Of a DNA stretch of 64,000 nt, positions 38,001 through 45,087 are shown piece after piece (the stretch's first letter is position 1; every line of letters starts with the position of its first letter). The translations under genes and the position numbers were made by a program. The stretch comes from Cellulophaga tyrosinoxydans. Lineage in GTDB: Bacteria > Bacteroidota > Bacteroidia > Flavobacteriales > Flavobacteriaceae. A model generated the notes under the pieces. The model saw only the letters and a program-made list of their open reading frames with translations. It had not been told where the DNA came from and ran no database searches. The stretch is taken from positions 1 through 64,000 of the forward strand of contig NZ_FWXO01000005.1 in assembly GCF_900176415.1 (NCBI RefSeq), written 5' to 3'.

Positions 38001-38611
38001 ACTACAAAATATGATGGGCCATAAGCAGCTCCAAAAGGGGAAATACCATAGGAAAAGATTTTTACATTGGAATAATTTTCGGTTTCATATTGTGTGCCGC
38101 TTGCGCCATAAGTGCCAGTTTTTGCAACAAGTCTCTGTCCATCAAAACTAAATCTATCGGTTAAACTAAAATCAACAGGAGCAATAGCGTTGTCATGAAA
38201 TTTTGTGGCTGGTATTCTAGAAATAATAGATACACCATTTACATTCCAACCATAGCCCGCAAGTCCGTTGCCACCTTGACTATTGTAGGCTAGGGATAGT
38301 GTTGGCACTACTCCATTTATTCCTGGAGGTACCGCTATAGGTATGGTATAACCAGCTGCGCCAGTCAAAGAAACAGATAAATCACCTGTAGTTTCACCAA
38401 TACCTGAATTTCCCCCAGCGGCAGAAGCCATTAGTTCCGCGGAGTTCATAATGGAGGAACTTGTTTGTGGTTCCAACATTTTAGTAGACGGACTAGTTCC
38501 TGTAGTTTTTAAATATTCATAGGTAAACTCATCTAAAGGATTAATTTTTTGCTGCCCTAGGCATAAAGAAGTTATAAGTAACCCAATTAATAGAAGTAAT
38601 TTTTTAGTCAT
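32093..38611 (-). CDS. Giant SpvB/YD-repeat (Rhs) polymorphic toxin with PD-(D/E)XK nuclease tip
   Basis: This 2172-residue protein has a Sec signal peptide (1-20, SLCLGQ). An SpvB-like domain (about 70-350) follows, with GLSYGW-like GLAGYGWNVNG. Five FG-GAP/VCBS-type calcium motifs lie at about 378, 500, 610, 658 and 717 (such as DFNGDGLTDV). A TcdB-like middle region (about 800-960) and many YD repeats (about 1080-1780) come next, then the RHS core (YGYALNNPLLYTDPSGE, ends about 1842). A Gly-rich hydrophobic pre-toxin region (about 1845-1965) leads to a tip from about 2065. The tip has IPD with D2105, E2114 and K2116, a PD-(D/E)XK signature, then the LTRQLNDFHLF pattern of Tox-REase-7. This order matches a fused TcB-TcC (Rhs) shell that encloses a cleaved C-terminal toxin. 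The tip should be a DNase. No T9SS domain is present. Confidence 0.9.
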   Translation of the reverse strand: MTKKLLLLIGLLITSLCLGQQKINPLDEFTYEYLKTTGTSPSTKMLEPQTSSSIMNSAELMASAAGGNSGIGETTGDLSVSLTGAAGYTIPIAVPPGINGVVPTLSLAYNSQGGNGLAGYGWNVNGVSIISRIPATKFHDNAIAPVDFSLTDRFSFDGQRLVAKTGTYGASGTQYETENYSNVKIFSYGISPFGAAYGPSYFVVNYPDGSFAYYGNTNDSKSRSDYAINYWENPQGVRISYTYVQADNSISISSIKYGTRNTIAPINEIQFVYTPRKRPEQAYVGGVAFIRKNLLKEIKILTGSVGYKSYVLTHNQNSIGYDRLISVQEKNGDNTLSHSPITFAYTSSNAIITNDRNIITEIGIGNIEQRNAETVSLDLTGNGKMDFVVYPKSASLKTKFWVFKDLQSGSFNYPITVNSGSFEAIFPVSWLTWNNKLWPGQGLAIVQKSTNNQVKFKVYSEGTTTPIYYQYEKVWNAPTYTYTNICNQTPQTYAIPQQYISGDFNGDGLTDVIAVGKPYSYQNCVPTGTSGANCGGNNPIPVKEKPIASSKSETNQNAAAPIDGECCDCSYNNVTSSRVSFINLDRRLTTNFSKTSGFLTAGLKSTDQLIAMDMNGDGKTDIVHITEGKIYVYTLNSSDGLTLLWQTTDTRIKLSLQPMIGDYNGDGKIDVMYPTANNSTLFALFLSTGSSFVKTENTYPFTYKESSLSSTVNTYNLIAVDINGDGKSDILDYRTTTYNGNNNGSQTIMAYNNTFSTATTALPAFSYTTSITKTGNLQHFPIPVFLSPDKPNSNLNFASISNNWITSFAFTQDNKEDMLLRSVSNNGLTYGITYNRLNPNETGPNYSTIYNQGYDQAYPNVDLEVVLGVKVVSQLQRVSSGVTTLYQDFRYSGAVSNVEGLGFMGFQGVARSNWNTNNNDQIWDISKHDMTLRGAISSQYSMLNYPSFTVPTSSYISKTLYSYSSSLATNKVFKIANTSMVTQNALEGNTVTTQSFIYDTYNNPTKATTDYSGQGSSVLDITYANSTGNPYFIGRPLTKKTTNTINGNSFSTEEQYTYSNNLVTTKSSKGNGTQFDAETYVYDSFGNITRKTTTPYNTPSRIVNFEYDSSGRYLTKATDVEGLITLFEYNTNTGTLKKETNPYGLATNYLYDGWNRLIKVTDYLGKSANTNYVESGYSYTVTVSADNGGSKIEVFDPLKRLTTIKTKDVLGQWISKSFQYDKFDRAYKESEPYTSSATQWNTTEYDVYGRITKLTTFTGKVTTISYSGLTTTVNDGTKTSSTVKNAVGQISQVTDPGGTINYTYYGNGVMKTADYGGVILTSEQDGWGRKTKTTDPAAGSYTYTYNGFGELLTETTPKGTTTNTYSSVGKITQTKIVGDLTNMTTNYTYDGTSKLVTSLSLINTDGNNSTYSYTYDSYKRLLTSTEVTPYAQFVKTLTYDAFGQVATEKSEAKLLANNKVSSKTIKNNYQYGGLKSITDNSTLEVLWNVTGLNARGQVTTSTMGNNLRKNYTYDSYGYLTQFKSEKNITATAVELMKLTFIFNTQKGLLTSRTNSLFAWNESFTYDNLNRLVSFNDNNGNKTQSYDAQGRITNNSNLGSYTYTGKSYQLSSLTLNTTGQAQYAPTTRQDITYSAFKSPVEITETGKDKINFQYNSFEGRSNMFYGDTNSDKLLRPLRKHYSADGTMEITYEKNTGKTTFVTYMGGDAYSAPAIWRSEQTTTTSEQYLYLHRDYLGSIIGITDKDGVFKEKRHFDAWGNLVKLTDGSNVNLTKFKILDRGYTGHEHLLGVGLIHMNGRLYDPMLHRFLMPDNFVQDPYNTQIYNRYGYALNNPLLYTDPSGEILPLLIWGGAALIGAYIGGAQANGSWNPLKWNYKSSSTWIGIVGGAAIGVASAGIGLAVTAAVAPALTSLGISGGILGGSITGLLSGVAAGGFSGGFTSLLPGGSGNFWGGLANGAVMGAWTGGLMGATLGGLMTPKGNNIWTGAAPRPAVSPVSTVQPAGITMAEDTASIKAEVLSSKIASPTPSTNPSTSPAPSTPIKDGMGLVELNIPATKNPFDLVKVPTASEGIANSRVLGLAGENAVGVGSKTRIPSITNTAAYRIPDQLTPTTLGEIKNVSNLSLTRQLNDFHLFSQQNGLQFNLFTRPTTTFSGPLQNLINNGSIIVHPIPFK
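32421..33233 (-). repeat. Rhs tail segment duplicated at 30314-31123
   Basis: This 813-base segment encodes the end of the RHS core, the Gly-rich region and the linker up to DLVKVP. It is repeated as a diverged 810-base copy in the orphan tip. Both copies run in the same orientation and start and end at the same codons. Confidence 0.9.
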
Positions 38612-38617
38612 TTGTGG

Positions 38618-39073
38618 TTATTTTTTAATAATCTTAATGGATTCTTTTTTGTCATTTGTGAAGTAGATTGTTAATACATAAACGCCAGATGCGTAATTGC
38701 TGAAATCTACAATTTGTTCTCGTTGATTCTCTTTTAAAAGTTGTTGATGCAGAACGCGGCCATCAAAGGAGTTAATTTGTATTCTAGTTGGCATTTTTTC
38801 AGGATTATCTATCCATTCCATATAGAGTTCATCCACAACGGGATTTGGATATGCTGCAATTTTGTAGTCTTTTAGGTCAGTGTCAACTAAAGCCTCTAAA
38901 GGTATAGAATCCAAGACTTCTACTGATGTTTTTAGGCTTGGGGTACAGTTTAAACAAATACGTTGTCGAGAGGTTTGATTACCTGCGGTGTCGTATTTGA
39001 AAGCTAACTTATCTTGTGCATTAACTTGTGCAAACTGAGTGAATAAAAAGAGAGTGAAAAGGATGATTTTCAT
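38618..39073 (-). CDS. Small T9SS type A secreted protein with YD-like motif, Rhs partner
   Basis: This 151-residue protein has a signal peptide (1-19, QVNAQ). Directly after it is LAFKYDTAGNQTSRQRIC, which matches one YD repeat in form (YD-x-x-GN-x-x-R). A short linker with two Cys follows. The last about 80 residues are a T9SS type A sorting domain, starting with IAAYPNPVVDELYM and ending with SGVYVLTIYF and KIIKK. It is six bases upstream of the giant Rhs gene, same strand. Because the Rhs protein has a Sec signal but no sorting domain, this protein may act as an adapter or plug that links the Rhs shell to the type IX machinery. That link is inferred. Confidence 0.85.
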   Translation of the reverse strand: MKIILFTLFLFTQFAQVNAQDKLAFKYDTAGNQTSRQRICLNCTPSLKTSVEVLDSIPLEALVDTDLKDYKIAAYPNPVVDELYMEWIDNPEKMPTRIQINSFDGRVLHQQLLKENQREQIVDFSNYASGVYVLTIYFTNDKKESIKIIKK

Positions 39074-39546
39074 ATGTAGGAATTTAGCGACGCCAAAGTA
39101 ATTTAAAAATCAATCCAATGTTAAAATCAATAGTTGTTATAAGTGTTAAATATAAGTTAATTATTTGATTTAAATAACTGATTTACAAAAGGTTAATTAT
39201 AATGTATTTTTGTTAAAAAAAATATAATGAATTGTAAAAAAAATAGGAATACTTCAAACCGGAAAGACTATTTAGCTCTTTTTTTACATATTCTACTAGT
39301 TTATGGATTATCTACATGGAAATATTCCATTAAATGTGCTGAAAATCAGTTTTTTCTGTAAAAAATTTGATGTAAAAATTATAGAAATAGTATGTAAATA
39401 CACTTGGTTTTTTATAAAAAGCCTATCCATTTTTGTCCTTATAATTCTCAATAGAATATTATATATTATTCCTTAAATTGCGGTCTTATTTATTTAATTC
39501 GTAGATTTAGTATTTATCAATTTAAAATTTCACACAAAAACCAAAT
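39074..39546. other. Divergent promoter region between the Rhs operon and fabH
   Basis: This 473-base AT-rich stretch holds no coding frame. A fabH promoter candidate lies at 39478-39509. For the Rhs operon the best minus-strand match is TTACTTTG (39094-39101, one mismatch to TAnnTTTG), 20 bases upstream of the ATG, with no good -33 partner. The weak match may mean that the operon depends on an activator. Confidence 0.45.
39478..39509 (+). promoter_or_regulatory. Candidate fabH promoter (TTG-N21-TAGATTTA)
   Basis: TTG at 39478-39480 is separated by 21 bases from TAGATTTA, which matches TAnnTTTG at all but the last base. The spacing fits the flavobacterial consensus. The start codon is 37 bases further on. 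Confidence 0.5.
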
Positions 39547-40557
39547 ATGTATAATTCAAAAATAATAGGATTAGGATATTATGTGCCAGATAATGTAGTA
39601 ACCAATGATGATTTATCTAAGGTCATGGATACAAATGATGCTTGGATTCAAGAACGTACAGGGATAAAGGAAAGACGACATGTTGTAAAAGGTGATGGCG
39701 ATACGACCACGACAATGGGAGTAAAAGCCGCAAAAATTGCTATAGAGAGAGCAGGAATTGACAAGGATGATATAGATTTTATAGTATTCGCTACATTAAG
39801 TCCTGATTATTATTTTCCTGGTCCTGGAGTTCTAGTTCAGAGAGATTTGGGTATTAAAACTGTTGGTGCCTTAGATGTAAGAAACCAATGTTCTGGATTC
39901 GTATATGGTATCTCTGTAGCCGATCAATATATTAAAACCGGAATGTATAAAAATGTTTTGGTTATTGGATCTGAGTTGCATTCTCATGGTTTGGATATGA
40001 CCACAAGAGGTAGAGGGGTTTCTGTAATTTTTGGTGATGGTGCTGGTGCAGCGGTTTTGTCGCGAGAAGAAGATACTACTAAAGGTATTTTATCTACCCA
40101 TTTACATTCTGAAGGGCAACATGCTGAAGAGTTGTCCTTAATAGCACCAGGAATGGGTAAGCGTTGGGTAAATGATATTATTGCAGATAACGATCCTAAT
40201 GATGAATCCTATTTTCCTTATATGAATGGACAATTTGTGTTCAAAAATGCTGTGGTTCGTTTTAGTGAAGTTATTATGGAAGGGCTTGAAGCAAATAAAT
40301 TAGCACCTACAGCTATTGATATGTTGGTACCACACCAAGCCAACCTGAGAATATCACAATTTATTCAGAAGAAATTTCAATTATCTGATGATCAAGTTTT
40401 TAATAATATAATGAATTATGGTAATACAACCGCAGCCTCTATTCCTATAGCTCTTACTGAAGCATGGGAGCAAGGTAAAATTAAAAAAGGTGATCTCGTT
40501 GTTCTAGCTGCCTTCGGTAGTGGCTTTACATGGGGAAGTGCCATAATTAGATGGTAA
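39547..40557 (+). CDS. fabH: 3-oxoacyl-[acyl-carrier-protein] synthase III
   Basis: This 336-residue thiolase-fold enzyme starts fatty acid chains by condensing acyl-CoA with malonyl-ACP. The Cys-His-Asn triad is visible as C115 (RNQCSGFVYG), H263 (VPHQANLRI) and N293 (NYGNTTAASIP). The N-terminal ERTGIKERR motif and the FGDGAGAAVL segment are also typical. It is not next to plsX or rpmF, unlike the usual fab cluster, so it may be the additional, separately expressed FabH copy common in Flavobacteria. A terminator lies right after it. Confidence 0.93.
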   Translation: MYNSKIIGLGYYVPDNVVTNDDLSKVMDTNDAWIQERTGIKERRHVVKGDGDTTTTMGVKAAKIAIERAGIDKDDIDFIVFATLSPDYYFPGPGVLVQRDLGIKTVGALDVRNQCSGFVYGISVADQYIKTGMYKNVLVIGSELHSHGLDMTTRGRGVSVIFGDGAGAAVLSREEDTTKGILSTHLHSEGQHAEELSLIAPGMGKRWVNDIIADNDPNDESYFPYMNGQFVFKNAVVRFSEVIMEGLEANKLAPTAIDMLVPHQANLRISQFIQKKFQLSDDQVFNNIMNYGNTTAASIPIALTEAWEQGKIKKGDLVVLAAFGSGFTWGSAIIRW

Positions 40558-40561
40558 AAGC

Positions 40562-40590
40562 AAAAACCCTGGCATTTGCCAGGGTTTTTT
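40562..40590 (+). terminator. Intrinsic terminator of fabH
   Basis: AAAAACCCTGGC / GCCAGGGTTTTT with an ATTT loop, followed by Ts, lies four bases after the fabH stop. The left arm is A-rich, so it may also work for minus-strand transcripts. Confidence 0.9.
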
Positions 40591-40651
40591 AGTAATAGTT
40601 AAGTTTTATAAAACCAACCAACCTTTATAAAACCATAAACTATTACATTTT

Positions 40652-43102
40652 TTATAAAATACCTCCACCATTTTCTTTAGTGTTGTTATCTCTTCTTTTT
40701 CTCTGAGCGACTCTATTTTTATTGCTTCCAAACATATAAGATAGTCCAGCATATACTGTTCTACTTTCCCACGTAAATTGTCCAGTTTGTTCAAAAGGTA
40801 ATTTACCATCAAATGCAAAACGCATAGTATTGAAAACGTCGTTAAAATTTAAGCTTATTGTTCCTTTGCCTTCTGCAAAGTTGTATCGGGCTCCTGTATT
40901 AATAAAATACATGGGTTTTACCTTAAACTGTATATTTTGATTGGCTCCTCTATAAAATCCAAACACCTGAAAAGTCAAATTTTTAGTAGCTTTTAAACTA
41001 TTATTTAAACGTAAGTTCCAAGCGGTATTTTCAACTTCTACCTTTTCTACAATAATATCATCTATGGTTGTAGAAGAATTGTCGGTAACTAAACTTTCAG
41101 TAATTCCCCTTTGAGTTTGTGAGAACATATCAAAACTACCATTAACGCTCCACCATTTAGTAAACTTATAATTCAATGATAATTCCATTCCATAGGCTGA
41201 GGTATTGTCAAAATTGTCAAAAGTTAATATTAGTTTATTTAAATCAAGACGATCCACATAAACAGCTCTATTGATTTCATTATTGATGCTTCGGTAAAAT
41301 AATCCGGTAGTTATACTTCCATTTTCTAAACGTCGGGTATAGTTAAGTTCATAAGAATTGGTGAATTGTGGCACTAAACTTGGATTACCAAATGATGAAA
41401 TTAGTGGAGTGGCCCATTCTCTTATTGGGTTTACTTGTTGCAAACCGGGTCTGTCTACACGTCTACTAACACTTACTTGATATTGGTTTTTTTCACTAGG
41501 GGAATAGGTTACAAAAGCAGACGGATAAATTTGCGTGTATTTATCTGTAAATGCTCTAACGGTATTTGTGTCTGCTTTAACTTCAACATTTTCTACTCTT
41601 ACACCACCTTGATAGGACCATTTTTTAAAATTCTGTCCAAATGTTGCGTAAGCCGAATAAATATCCATTCCATAAATAAAATCGGTATCCGGTGTTGGTA
41701 CTAGGGCTCCACTATTATTGAATGTTAATCCAGTAGACGCATAATCAACATTAGTTTCGAATATACGTGCTTCTACACCTAGTTCCAGTTTAGAAATAGA
41801 ATCTAAGGGATTAACATAGTCAAGATTGGCAATAGTTTGCTGGCGTTTTGTATCTACAAAATCTTTGTAGTTTGGAAAAGTAGTATTGCCTTGTGTTGCA
41901 AAATTGGCATCTTCACCTTCATTAAAACGATTGTAGTCAACCTCTAACTCAATGTTATGTCCTTCTTTTTTAAAATTTAGTTTGTAGTCAAAATTATACT
42001 GCTCACTTAAATTATCTTGAAGATTCGAGAATAATTGGTTTTGGTTTCTTTGAGTATCATTATAATAAAGTATATCCGTAAGGCCTGTACCTTTTCCTTT
42101 AAAACTATTCTGATTGGTAAATATGGATATGGTATGATAATCATTAAGATAAAAATCAACTCCTAATTTATATAAATAGGATTTGTTGTTATTTAAAAAT
42201 TGGAATATTTGTTCGGAGTTTTCTTCAACTCTGAATATATTACCATCATTAACATACTTACCTATGTTTGTTCCAATATTTCCATAAATATTAAACTTTC
42301 CAGTTCTGTTGTTTAAATCAAGCGAACTATTAAACTTAGCTTCTTCTCCAACGGTTAAACCTGTGTTTAAAGTACCATTAAAACCATTATTGGCATTTTT
42401 GTGTAGCACAATATTTATAATACCACTCATGCCTTCCGGATTGTATTTGGCAGACGGATTGGTAATTAACTCTATTGATTTTATAGAAGAAGATGGTATT
42501 TGTTTTAATAACTGAGCCACCGGTACATTAGATAATTTACCATCTACCATAACGCGAACATTGGCGTTTCCTCGTAAAGAAAGATCGCCTGTTTGTTGGT
42601 CTACATTAACCGAAGGTATATTGTTCATTATATCTGCTGCAGTTGCCCCAGATGTTGTTAAGTCTTTTCCAACATTTATTACTTTACGATCTATTTTTTG
42701 TTCAATCGTTGTACGTTCTGCCACTACTTCAACACCTGCCAATTCTTGAGTTTCATCTTCAAGAAATACCTTTCCAAGGTCTATTTTTCTGTGATCTTTA
42801 TCTATCGTTACTAGTCTAGTATATGTTTTGTAGCCAATAAATTGAACTAAAAATTTAATTTTCCCTTCTGGGACATTTTTAATTTCAAAACTACCATCTT
42901 CTTCAGTAATACCACCAGTAATTATAGTAGTTTCATCTTCAGATTTAATAACAATTGCAGCATAAGCAATAGGTTCTTGCAATGTTTTGTCAACAATTGT
43001 ACCTGTAATTGTCCCAACAACTACATCAGTAGTGTTAGGTAATGGGTTCGCGGAAATTGCACTATATATAAATAGCGCAAAAAGTAAAATTACTTTTCTC
43101 AT
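40652..43102 (-). CDS. TonB-dependent receptor family outer-membrane protein
   Basis: This 816-residue protein has a signal peptide (1-17, AISA). A carboxypeptidase-regulatory-like domain (about 30-115) follows, with GTIVDKTLQEPIAYAAIVI and GSFEIKNVPEGK. The plug domain has the conserved ADIMNNIPSVNVDQQTGDLSLRG pattern and VMVDGK, followed by SAKYNPEGMSGIINIVL. The rest is a beta-barrel with aromatic girdles. It belongs to the outer-membrane beta-barrel (OMP_b-brl_3) group, whose substrates are often unknown. A Lys/Arg-rich tail (RVAQRKRRDNNTK) is unusual for a barrel end. A hairpin lies 150-180 bases upstream on the same strand. Confidence 0.9.
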   Translation of the reverse strand: MRKVILLFALFIYSAISANPLPNTTDVVVGTITGTIVDKTLQEPIAYAAIVIKSEDETTIITGGITEEDGSFEIKNVPEGKIKFLVQFIGYKTYTRLVTIDKDHRKIDLGKVFLEDETQELAGVEVVAERTTIEQKIDRKVINVGKDLTTSGATAADIMNNIPSVNVDQQTGDLSLRGNANVRVMVDGKLSNVPVAQLLKQIPSSSIKSIELITNPSAKYNPEGMSGIINIVLHKNANNGFNGTLNTGLTVGEEAKFNSSLDLNNRTGKFNIYGNIGTNIGKYVNDGNIFRVEENSEQIFQFLNNNKSYLYKLGVDFYLNDYHTISIFTNQNSFKGKGTGLTDILYYNDTQRNQNQLFSNLQDNLSEQYNFDYKLNFKKEGHNIELEVDYNRFNEGEDANFATQGNTTFPNYKDFVDTKRQQTIANLDYVNPLDSISKLELGVEARIFETNVDYASTGLTFNNSGALVPTPDTDFIYGMDIYSAYATFGQNFKKWSYQGGVRVENVEVKADTNTVRAFTDKYTQIYPSAFVTYSPSEKNQYQVSVSRRVDRPGLQQVNPIREWATPLISSFGNPSLVPQFTNSYELNYTRRLENGSITTGLFYRSINNEINRAVYVDRLDLNKLILTFDNFDNTSAYGMELSLNYKFTKWWSVNGSFDMFSQTQRGITESLVTDNSSTTIDDIIVEKVEVENTAWNLRLNNSLKATKNLTFQVFGFYRGANQNIQFKVKPMYFINTGARYNFAEGKGTISLNFNDVFNTMRFAFDGKLPFEQTGQFTWESRTVYAGLSYMFGSNKNRVAQRKRRDNNTKENGGGIL

Positions 43103-43419
43103 GTTTTGTTCGTTTTTGTGATTGATTGATGATGTTAATACCTACAGGACGCCTTTAAGCAAAATATGTTACTGAGAAAATTACCTTTTAACATATTTTA
43201 ACAAAAACCAGTAGTTATTCTTTGGTAGAATAGAAAGAAATGTATTGTGTTAAAAAACAAAACCCCAATATTTACATTGGGGTTTCTATCATCGATAATG
43301 TGCACTAAACACTAACCATTAACTATAAAAATACAGCATTAACGACAAAATTTTTATTTCTTTACTAACGAATAGACGCAAAATATATTTAAAAGTTACT
43401 TATCTTAACATAATTTAAC
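43103..43419. other. Intergenic region with a hairpin upstream of the TonB-dependent receptor
   Basis: This 317-base stretch has no coding frame. It contains a strong hairpin at 43260-43285. Nothing else is recognisable apart from its AT-rich flanks, where divergent promoters for the receptor and the CoA-binding protein must lie. Confidence 0.5.
43250..43285 (-). terminator. Terminator-like hairpin in the receptor leader
   Basis: AAACCCCAAT (43260-43269) and ATTGGGGTTT (43276-43285) form a perfect 10-base stem with a 6-base loop. On the minus strand the stem is followed by TTGTTTTTTAA. There is no annotated minus-strand gene upstream of it, so it may end a small RNA or a leader of the receptor gene. 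Confidence 0.6.
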
Positions 43420-43434
43420 ATGTTAATCGATAAA

Positions 43435-43797
43435 ATGCAAAAAACTCTAGTAATCGGAGCGTCTTTAAAACCACACAGGTATAGCTACGTAGCTATAAAG
43501 AGGTTAACAGAAAAATCTATCAGAACCGAAGCATTTGGTTTAAAGGAAGGCTCTGTTAACGGTGTACAAATTAAAACCAATTTTGATGATTTTCAAAATA
43601 TACATACAGTAACTTTGTATTTAAATCCGGAGAATCAAAAACCGTATTATAATGACATACTAAATTTGAATCCGAAAAGAGTAATATTTAATCCCGGAAC
43701 TGAAAATCCAGAATTTTATAAGTTGTTGAAGGCTAAAAATATAGAAGTAGAAATAGCCTGTACTTTAGTTTTATTGTCATTAAATCAATACGAATAA
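43435..43797 (+). CDS. CoA-binding domain protein (YccU-like)
   Basis: I start this protein at the ATG at 43435 (MQKTLVIGASLKP), because homologues normally begin at the first beta strand of the fold. An ATG five codons upstream is also possible. The 120-residue protein is a single Rossmann-like CoA-binding domain. It has the nucleotide-binding loop GASLKPHRYS and the later conserved VIFNPGTENPEFYK segment. Members bind CoA or related nucleotides, and no enzyme reaction is established. It is six bases upstream of a small secreted protein, and the two may be co-transcribed. Confidence 0.85.
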   Translation: MQKTLVIGASLKPHRYSYVAIKRLTEKSIRTEAFGLKEGSVNGVQIKTNFDDFQNIHTVTLYLNPENQKPYYNDILNLNPKRVIFNPGTENPEFYKLLKAKNIEVEIACTLVLLSLNQYE

Positions 43798-43802
43798 GCC
43801 AA

Positions 43803-44315
43803 ATGAAATTTGTCATTACAATCCTCTTTATTCTATGTGTTAAATTTTCATTTGGACAGCAAATAGTTTTGGATTCTTTATTGAAAATAATCGATTATAA
43901 AATTACAAATTATGAGTCAGACAAATATTATGATGAAACTCTTAATTTTCAGTTGGAAAATTTTCCATTGGAGAATGCTTCATTAAGTGCTTCCAAGAAA
44001 AATAAACAGTTAATTAAACTAGTTTTAAATGCAAGCAATGAAAATGCAAAGCAATTAAATGTTTATTATTTCAATAATAATGAATTAATTTTTGCTAAAA
44101 GCGCGGAGTCTAACGCTTCAGAACAGCAAGATTATTTGACTTATCTCGAAACAAAAAGTTATTTCGTCAATGAAAAATTGGTACATCAAATAGATTCAAG
44201 TGACGTTATTACTTCGTATTCTCAGGAATATTTGCTTGCTGCTGGAGAATCTATATTAGATGAAGTTAATGCTTTGAAGCTATTATTATCAACTAAAGAC
44301 TTAGGGCAGAATTAA
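43803..44315 (+). CDS. Secreted protein of unknown function
   Basis: This 170-residue protein has a signal peptide (1-18, FSFGQ). The mature part is charged and has alternating beta-strand and helix character (VYYFNNNELIFAKSAES). It carries no recognised motif and no Cys. I do not recognise a family. It lies between the CoA-binding protein and recR on the same strand. It may be periplasmic. Confidence 0.7.
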   Translation: MKFVITILFILCVKFSFGQQIVLDSLLKIIDYKITNYESDKYYDETLNFQLENFPLENASLSASKKNKQLIKLVLNASNENAKQLNVYYFNNNELIFAKSAESNASEQQDYLTYLETKSYFVNEKLVHQIDSSDVITSYSQEYLLAAGESILDEVNALKLLLSTKDLGQN

Positions 44316-44367
44316 ATATTTAAGTTTCTTTTCTGATTTTAAGAATATAAAATTTCGTTTAAAATCG

Positions 44368-44375
44368 TAATTTTG
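44368..44375 (+). promoter_or_regulatory. Candidate -7 promoter box for recR (TAATTTTG)
   Basis: An exact TAnnTTTG match ends five bases before the recR ATG. A transcript started at the usual distance would have a leader of only about two bases. Confidence 0.4.
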
Positions 44376-44380
44376 GCCCT

Positions 44381-45001
44381 ATGGAATTCTCTTCTAAATT
44401 ATTGGAAAATGCGGTTTATGAAATCTCTCAATTGCCGGGAATTGGTAAAAGAACTGCATTGCGCTTAGCCTTACATTTACTAAAACAACCAGAAGACCAA
44501 ACAAGCCATCTTACGGGTGCATTATTAAATCTTAGAAATCAAATAAAATTTTGTTCTAGCTGTCATAATATTTCAGATGTTGCATTATGTGAAATTTGCT
44601 CCAACCCAAAAAGAGACGAAACAGTTGTTTGTGTAGTGGAAGACATAAGAGATGTTATGGCCATTGAAAATACCGGACAGTTTAGAGGGTTATACCATGT
44701 ATTAGGCGGCAAAATTTCTCCTATGGAATGTGTAGGGCCACAAGATTTAACAATTGCATCTTTAGTTGAAAAAGTGAAGCAAGGAAAAATAAATGAATTG
44801 ATTTTTGCGTTGAGTTCCACTATGGAAGGCGACACTACTAACTTTTATATTTTTAAACAAATTGAAGGTTTTAGTGTAAAAACTTCTACTATAGCTAGAG
44901 GTATTGCTGTTGGTGATGAATTGGAATATGCAGACGAAGTAACCCTTGGAAGAAGCATTTTAAACAGAATTCCATTTGAAAGCTCAATGAAAATGTCTTG
45001 A
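44381..45001 (+). CDS. recR: Recombination mediator RecR
   Basis: This 206-residue protein takes part in RecFOR-dependent gap repair. It has the N-terminal helix-hairpin-helix ([17 protein letters not shown]). The zinc finger has C58, C61, C70 and C73, and the Toprim domain begins near [22 protein letters not shown], with the later [14 protein letters not shown] segment. All landmarks of RecR are present at the usual length. A TAnnTTTG box ends five bases before the ATG, which suggests a leaderless or nearly leaderless transcript. Confidence 0.95.
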   Translation: MEFSSKLLENAVYEISQLPGIGKRTALRLALHLLKQPEDQTSHLTGALLNLRNQIKFCSSCHNISDVALCEICSNPKRDETVVCVVEDIRDVMAIENTGQFRGLYHVLGGKISPMECVGPQDLTIASLVEKVKQGKINELIFALSSTMEGDTTNFYIFKQIEGFSVKTSTIARGIAVGDELEYADEVTLGRSILNRIPFESSMKMS

Positions 45002-45087
45002 AAATTGATAAAGAAATTCTAAGAAAAGCATGATATTTTTATTATTTTCGCAAAATAATATTCTAATTAAGTATTGTATTTGATAAT

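Noticed and set aside
26978..39073. Type VI or Tc (TcA) delivery genes with the Rhs locus
   Set aside because: No VgrG, PAAR, Hcp, sheath or TcA-like frame is present. The signal peptide and the T9SS neighbour point to another route.
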